10,996 bases of DNA from an uncultured bacterium (GTDB lineage Bacteria > Pseudomonadota > Alphaproteobacteria > CAISDR01): the NCBI GenBank assembly GCA_903884125.1, contig CAISDR010000379.1, positions 1-10,996 on the forward strand, written 5' to 3'. How positions within the stretch are numbered: position 1 is the first letter of the stretch; each line of letters opens with the position of its first letter. This document shows, in pieces, positions 6,603 to 10,996 of this stretch. The notes beneath the pieces are model-generated. The model searched no databases. It saw only the letters and a list, made by a program, of their open reading frames with translations, and was not told the origin of the DNA. The translations under genes and the position numbers were made by a program.

Positions 6603-8891
6603 TTATCTGATACGGGCGATGATCCGGGAAACTGACTGGGTGGTTGCATCCGTCAGGTCGAATTGCAGGCGGGTGTTCTGTCCATCTGATCCGACAACCC
6701 TGCCGGGGACAATCGTTGTGCCATCAATGGTCAGGTTGAACCTTTTGCCACCGGCAGGCTGCGGAACGCCGACGGCGACACTTGCGCCATTTGTAGAGAT
6801 ATCAAGTAGTCGGCCCACATATTCGCGCCCGTCAACCACAAGGCTTGCCGGCAGGTCCGTTACAAATCGCTGATAGTCGCGCCGTTCGCCAGCCTGATTG
6901 ATTGACCGGATAAACTGCTCAATCTCGCGTTCAATCGCCTCGGCTTCCTTGGATACTTCGGCGGCTGCAACGCGCACCTTTTCAGCCATCTGGCCGGTTT
7001 CCTGGGCATCGCGGCTGACATCAGATATGTTGCGGGTAACATCCTGGGTGCCCATATGGGCCTGTGCCACATTCTGCGCAATTTCCTGAGTCGCGTTCAA
7101 TTGCTGGTTCACGGTTTCGGCAATCGCGGATGCACTGTCATTGACCCGAATGATGACATCCCCGATTCCACGCAAAATAACGGCCGCCTCAGCCGCTGTG
7201 CGTTGCACTTCTGTTATCTGCCGGTCAATTTCTTCGGTCGCACGTGCACTTTGCGATGCAAGGGATTTGACTTCACTGGCGACGACCGCAAAGCCTTTAC
7301 CCGCTTCACCAGCGCGTGCGGCTTCAATGGTGGCATTCAATGCCAGCAAATCAGTCTTGGATGCGATTGAATTGATCATGCCGACGATTTCGCCGATGCG
7401 TTGACCAACCGCTGTCAGGCTATCAACCGTTTCGCGTGCGCGTTCGGCCTCTTCCATGGCAGTACGGGTGATGGCCTGCGCGGTTGCAACTGTACGGCCG
7501 ATCTCTCCGCTTGATGCCGATAATTCTTCAGCCGCGGCTGCAACAGTCTGCACATTTGTCGATGCCTCTTCTGCAGCACCTGCGACATTTGTCGCCCGCT
7601 GCGAGGTGCCATCGGCAACCCGGGTCATCGTTTCGGCAGAACCACGAAGTTCCTCCGCCGATGTGGTCAAGGTCTTCAGGACCTCACCGATAGAGCGGTT
7701 GAAATCAATAGTTGCCTGCTCCATAGCGGATTGGCGACGGGCACGGGTTTGTTCTTCGGCCATTTCCTTGCGGCGACGTTCAATCTCCGATAACCGCAGC
7801 TCTTCATCCCTTTTGCGCTGTTCGGCAGCACGGGCGCGGTTTTCTACTTCATTGGCGAACATCGTGTTTAGCGCCGCAACCAATCGACCCAGTTCATTAT
7901 CGCCAGCAGAGGGAATTGAAACATTATAATCATCGCTGCGCTGGATATTGCGCAATGCCTTGTCAATTGCCGACAGTGGCCCGGTGATACCGGTGCGAAC
8001 CAGCGTTGCAATCCCAAACGCGATAAGCACAAACATGAACGCAATAGCGGTTGACCGGATTTCTTCGCTCCGGAATTTGCTTACCCGCGCCTGCAACAGG
8101 CGGTTAAGTTCCGTAAGCCCATCCTTGAAAAGGGGTTCGGCTGCCGCCAGAATTTCTCGCTCGGCGGTTGCGATAGCAGCAGCTGTCGCCGCACCACCCT
8201 TGTCCAGCCCTGTGAATTCAACAGCAGTTCCGAAATGTTCAACGGCCGTGATGAGGCGTGACTGGGCCAAAGTTAGCGTTTTCTTGGTAATACCTTCGCT
8301 GTTTCCTTCGAATGCGCGACCCAGCGAGGTTTTCAGTCCTTCGACTGCGGCATCAAGCCCGCCACGCTCGATCAGATACTGAGTACGCAGTTCGGTGTCG
8401 GCACCCTTCTTTTCGCTGGCACGCGCGGCAATTGATTAAATCTTTTTGGATGCGCTTAGCAGTGATGGCAATTTACCGGTGATGGCGTCCATCACATAAA
8501 AACTGTCCAGGTCCGGATCAAGCGTCAGGCCCGATCCATCAGCGGCCTTGGTCATCAGATCATTCAGGTTACCCAGCACGTCCGCCGGATCGGCCTTGGC
8601 CGAAATGGAATTGGCGACGGCGTTATATTCCTTTGCGCTATCAAATGGATCAGGATTGGCTTTACGCCAGTTCGCCAATGCTGGTCCCGCGTCTGCAACA
8701 TCGCCCTTGAGTGCCAGCATATAAGGCTCGGAAAGCCCTCGAATGAAGTCAACACCCAAGACCTCAAGCTGTGTGACCTGAACTGACGCACTTTTTTCTG
8801 AAATATAAGTGCCAAGCAGATAGACGAGGGGAATCAGGAACACACCGCTGATGATGAAAAGCTGATTTCGGACGCTGATTTTCTGCAACAT
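6603..8891 (-). pseudogene. Methyl-accepting chemotaxis protein with C-terminal PilZ domain, interrupted by an in-frame TAA
   Basis: Read through one TAA at 8438-8436, a single frame of 761 codons plus stop encodes a complete chemoreceptor. It has TM1 at about residues 8-30, a helical periplasmic sensor domain, TM2 at about 279-299, a HAMP domain at about 300-350, and a signalling domain whose hairpin tip (TDLLALNATIEAARAGEAGK, about 513-532) matches the CheA/CheW contact region. The C-terminal PilZ domain covers the last 94 residues, with the c-di-GMP motifs RDYQR and DISTNG. Codon 152 is the stop, in the sensor domain (SASKKI-stop-SIAARASE). Both sides are in the same frame with no indel, so one substitution, for example CAA to TAA, explains it. 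No good restart exists after the stop: the first candidate is a TTG at 8270 without a ribosome site, and it would lack TM1. The start at 8891 is chosen because it gives MLQKISVRNQLFIISG just before TM1 with AGGG upstream. Confidence 0.8.
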
Positions 8892-9096
8892 CTCTTTTTC
8901 CCTGATTTTATTGATCTGCCGATGGAGTTTTTCCATCAAAATAAAACGCGGAGCTCGGACTGAACAAAAGCGGCACACACAAGTATAATTTACACTTTCT
9001 GTTCTGGATCAAATATCAAATTGGGTCAATGCGACAAGAACGAAGGTGGCGTTTCATTTGGAATATTTTCAAGTTGCAAAGTTTGCGGACAGGTAG

Positions 9097-9113
9097 TGCC
9101 TATAATTTAGGCA
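9097..9113. repeat. Inverted repeat TGCCTA-TAATT-TAGGCA
   Basis: Two perfect 6-base arms flank a 5-base centre, and TATAAT (9101-9106) lies within the structure. No -35 box at normal distance was found on the plus strand, so this is better viewed as a possible operator in the divergent region than as a promoter. Confidence 0.35.
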
Positions 9114-9168
9114 TAATCTGCAAACCTGCTTGTGTATGGGGTCCGGATTCGCCCGGTACGAACGCGCA

Positions 9169-9197
9169 TTGACTTGAATCCCCGATCGACCCATAAT
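9169..9197 (+). promoter_or_regulatory. Sigma-70-type promoter of the Acg-like/marR operon
   Basis: TTGACT (9169-9174) and CATAAT (9192-9197) are 17 bases apart, close to the vegetative consensus. Transcription would start near 9204, inside the palindrome, about 26 bases before the ATG. Confidence 0.65.
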
Positions 9198-9216
9198 ATA
9201 TTCCATGGAATATATT
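9195..9216. promoter_or_regulatory. Perfect 22-bp palindrome, probable operator for the MarR regulator
   Basis: AATATATTCCA is followed directly by its exact reverse complement, with no spacer. The size and symmetry fit a dimeric winged-helix repressor site. It begins within the -10 box and covers the predicted transcription start, so a bound protein would block transcription. The MarR gene is the second gene of the operon that this promoter drives, which makes autoregulation the simplest reading; the pairing itself is inference. Confidence 0.6.
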
Positions 9217-9229
9217 TGGGAAATTTGAC

Positions 9230-10423
9230 ATGTTGACCCGCCGACAGCTTGCCTCTGGTTTTGCGGCAATAGGAGCCTTGCTGGCAGCTGGGGGCGTTGA
9301 GCGGGCTTATGACAGGGGTGTTTTCGGCAGGCGCCTTGCCCAGGCCTATGCGCCGTGGGATGCGTTACCGGCTGCTGGCGATGAAACCCCGTTCGGGCTG
9401 ATCCGTGCAGCCATTCTGGCGGCAAGCCCCCATAATACTCAGCCATGGCTTTTCCGCCTCACGCCGGAAGGTGTGACTTTGCTGGCAGACTATGCGCGGC
9501 ATCTGGGGGCGTTCGATCCATACCGGCGCGAGATGTGCATCGGACTGGGCTGTTCTTTGGAGACACTGGCAATTGCTGCATCCGCCAGCCTGTTGGATTC
9601 GGAAATCACATTTACTCAGGGTCGGCTGCAGCTTGAGCCCGGCAATAGTCCGAAAGAAATTGCCCAGGTACGTTTTCGTGCCCTTGGTCCCAATGCCGGA
9701 CCGGATCCGCTTTCAGCATTCGTTTCCAGGCGCCATACGCACCGCGGAACTTATGAACCGGATCGGCCTTTGCCGGCAGCCCTGTTGAGCCATTGGCAGT
9801 CGATTGCTGCACAATCGGGCGTTGAGTTGATGCTTGTCCCAAAATCCGCCGCAGGTCGCGACAGGTTCGATGCGGCAATCGTCGGCGCTACCCAGGCCAT
9901 TATTGACGATCCCGAGATGGTATCAGCCAGCGAATCCTGGATGCGAACTGCAGGTGATGATGTGCTGGCCCATCGCGATGGTCTGACGCTGGATGCACAG
10001 GCAATGCCACCGCTGTTACTGGCGGCTGCCAAGATGTTGCCCCCTCTGCCAGCGGCGACCAGCAATGCTTACTGGCTCCGGGCAACCCGCGATGTTCACG
10101 TGGCGAGCGCGCCGCTGCTTGGATATATTCGCGTAAATGATCCACTGAATATTGCAACCTGTCTGAATGTGGGGCGGGCATGGGCAAGAATACAATTGTC
10201 CGGGACTGCATCAGGCGTGTCGTTGCAGCCGCTGAACCAGATACCCGAATGTATTGATCGTGAGCGGCAATTGGCCCGCGCGCCTGAAAGCCTTGGAGCA
10301 TTTCTGGAGCTGGCGGGCGAGGGCGGAATTCCAACTTTTGGCTTTCGCGCCGGATTCGCGCTGGGGCCGGGCGGCGTGTCACCACGCCGGGCGATAGAAG
10401 ACGTCGTGTTGAAGAATGCCTAG
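9230..10423 (+). CDS. Acg-like nitroreductase-fold FMN protein, Tat-exported
   Basis: The protein has 397 residues. It begins MLTRRQLASGFAAIGALLAA, a twin-arginine signal with the RR at residues 4-5, so a folded flavoprotein is probably sent to the periplasm. The mature part shows marks of the Acg family, nitroreductase-related proteins known from the mycobacterial DosR regulon: SPHNTQPWLF (66-75), where FMN-binding residues lie, and RRHTHRGTY (167-175), like the conserved RRTxRGPY box. Acg itself is thought to bind FMN without nitroreductase activity because a lid covers the cofactor, so an enzymatic role should not be assumed. It is first in an operon with a MarR regulator, whose ATG overlaps this stop region by eight bases. 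GGGA eight bases before the ATG serves as ribosome site. Confidence 0.82.
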   Translation: MLTRRQLASGFAAIGALLAAGGVERAYDRGVFGRRLAQAYAPWDALPAAGDETPFGLIRAAILAASPHNTQPWLFRLTPEGVTLLADYARHLGAFDPYRREMCIGLGCSLETLAIAASASLLDSEITFTQGRLQLEPGNSPKEIAQVRFRALGPNAGPDPLSAFVSRRHTHRGTYEPDRPLPAALLSHWQSIAAQSGVELMLVPKSAAGRDRFDAAIVGATQAIIDDPEMVSASESWMRTAGDDVLAHRDGLTLDAQAMPPLLLAAAKMLPPLPAATSNAYWLRATRDVHVASAPLLGYIRVNDPLNIATCLNVGRAWARIQLSGTASGVSLQPLNQIPECIDRERQLARAPESLGAFLELAGEGGIPTFGFRAGFALGPGGVSPRRAIEDVVLKNA

Positions 10424-10892
10424 ACCGAAATTCAATAAATCACGCGATAGCGGGATTAATCGCGTATTGACGCTGATTGGCATCATCAATCAATTATTTC
10501 AGGCGCAGGCAAAGGTGATCCTGGCACCAACTGGTCTGCCGTTGGGACGTTTTTCCATCCTTCATCATCTTTGCCACAATCCGGCGCGGCGCTGGACCAT
10601 TGGTGAGCTGGCCAGAGTCATGGACCTGAATCAGCCCGCCACAACCAAGCTGATTCAGAAACTGGAAGCCCAGGGGTTTGTGAAATCAGATGGTGATGCC
10701 AGCGACAAAAGGATCAAGCGGATCGTCATCACACCCACAGGTATCAGCGCGCGTAATCACGCTATCTCACTTCTGGGACCTGATATTGTCGCAGCCTTTG
10801 ATAAACTTGACACAGCGACCATCGATCAGGTGTCCCGGTCGCTTGAACATATCAAAAACTGGCTTGATGAAAACCGTAGATCAACTGCGTAG
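10416..10892 (+). CDS. MarR-family transcriptional regulator
   Basis: The protein has 158 residues, the usual MarR length. The winged helix-turn-helix lies at about 61-90 (TIGELARVMDLNQPATTKLI), followed by the wing with the family signature SDGDASDKRIKRIVITPTG, including Asp97 and Arg99. Flanking helices at residues 12-36 and 110-155 would form the dimer interface. The start codon lies within the end of the Acg-like gene, eight bases of overlap with little ribosome site of its own, so translation is probably coupled. MarR proteins usually repress their own operon and release DNA on binding a small aromatic ligand or on thiol oxidation; the inducer here is unknown and the protein has a single Cys, at residue 53. 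Its 3' end overlaps the pheT end by 12 bases on the other strand. Confidence 0.92.
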   Translation: MPRPKFNKSRDSGINRVLTLIGIINQLFQAQAKVILAPTGLPLGRFSILHHLCHNPARRWTIGELARVMDLNQPATTKLIQKLEAQGFVKSDGDASDKRIKRIVITPTGISARNHAISLLGPDIVAAFDKLDTATIDQVSRSLEHIKNWLDENRRSTA

Positions 10893-10996
10893 GCTGCCAC
10901 CTGTGGCCTTTGCAACAGCGGCCACAATCCTGCTGGCAATGGCGTCAATCTCGGGCTCTGTCAGGGTTTTGTCCCTCGGCTGCAAACGCACGCTAG
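10881..10996 (-). CDS. pheT: Phenylalanyl-tRNA synthetase beta subunit, C-terminal end (partial)
   Basis: The last 37 codons run from the right edge to TGA at 10883-10881. They read SVRLQPRDKTLTEPEIDAIA and then a helix ending IVAAVAKATGGSLRS. This is the typical end of PheT: the final strand and helix of its anticodon-binding (FDX-ACB) domain, with LQ..D.TLT..EI and IV.AV.KATG..LR. PheT is the larger subunit of the alpha2-beta2 enzyme that charges tRNA-Phe. The rest of the gene lies outside the window. The call rests on a short piece, but the pattern is distinctive. Confidence 0.82.
   Translation of the reverse strand, partial: SVRLQPRDKTLTEPEIDAIASRIVAAVAKATGGSLRS

Larger units (their letters stand above)
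8892..9229. other. Divergent intergenic region between the chemoreceptor and the Acg-like gene
   Basis: No gene is supported in this 338-base stretch. The chemoreceptor frame stays open to 8978, but that extension begins with Cys- and Arg-rich sequence and is unlikely to be translated. On the left are a small hairpin (GATGGA/TCCATC, 8921-8937) in the chemoreceptor leader and a weak minus-strand promoter candidate, TTGATC-19-TATACT (9012-8982). On the right are the inverted repeat, the promoter and the palindrome listed separately. Confidence 0.5.

Noticed and set aside
6603..8270. An intact 555-residue chemoreceptor starting at TTG 8270
   Set aside because: The TTG has no ribosome site and lies within the sensor domain. 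The product would lack the first membrane helix, and the real start is 8891.
8436..8978. A stand-alone 180-residue membrane protein
   Set aside because: It is the front part of the chemoreceptor. The downstream frame is identical and continues the same domain directly after the TAA, and residues before the Met at 8891 look untranslated.
1..10996. CRISPR array, insertion sequence, prophage or integron
   Set aside because: No regularly spaced repeats, transposase or integrase motifs, or long terminal repeats were found, and gene order and composition look like stable chromosome.

Overview
The window looks like ordinary chromosome from an alphaproteobacterium. The reasons are a LepA of alphaproteobacterial type, a chemoreceptor with HAMP and PilZ domains, a tRNA-Ser with its CCA encoded, moderately high GC, and densely packed genes on both strands. 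The order cannot be fixed from the sequence alone. There is no phage, transposon, integrase, CRISPR array or plasmid gene.

Layout from left to right. Positions 1-858 (minus) hold the N-terminal part of a Tat-exported flavin amine oxidase resembling L-amino-acid oxidases; it runs off the left edge. Upstream of it on the same strand is an amidase-signature hydrolase (973-2334). Diverging from the amidase is a plus-strand pair: a periplasmic amino-acid-type binding protein without transporter partners (2409-3224), and a small protein (3233-3607) whose C-terminus resembles the MbcA/ParS/Xre antitoxin domain. A small secreted protein with three internal repeats follows (3743-4069). A minus-strand tRNA-Ser(GGA) with a good promoter lies at 4090-4180, then a two-helix membrane protein of unknown function (4412-4711).

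lepA (4734-6536, minus) encodes the translation GTPase EF-4. Its leader can form two competing hairpins and encodes a possible short peptide ending in Pro-Pro-Pro that overlaps the lepA start as ATGA. Upstream on the same strand is a methyl-accepting chemotaxis protein with a C-terminal PilZ domain (6603-8891), interrupted by one in-frame TAA. It is called a pseudogene unless the stop is a sequencing error.

The right end is a compact plus-strand operon: a Tat-exported Acg-like nitroreductase-fold protein (9230-10423), overlapped by 8 bases by a MarR regulator (10416-10892). A TTGACT-17-CATAAT promoter ahead of it has its -10 box running into a perfect 22-bp palindrome, which is the obvious operator candidate for the MarR protein. 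The far right edge holds the last 37 codons of pheT on the minus strand, converging on and overlapping marR.

No wholly new multi-gene system is visible. The parts most worth a second look are the interrupted MCP-PilZ receptor, the lepA leader, the palindrome-controlled Acg-like/MarR unit, the orphan ParS-like protein, and the amidase/amine-oxidase pair.
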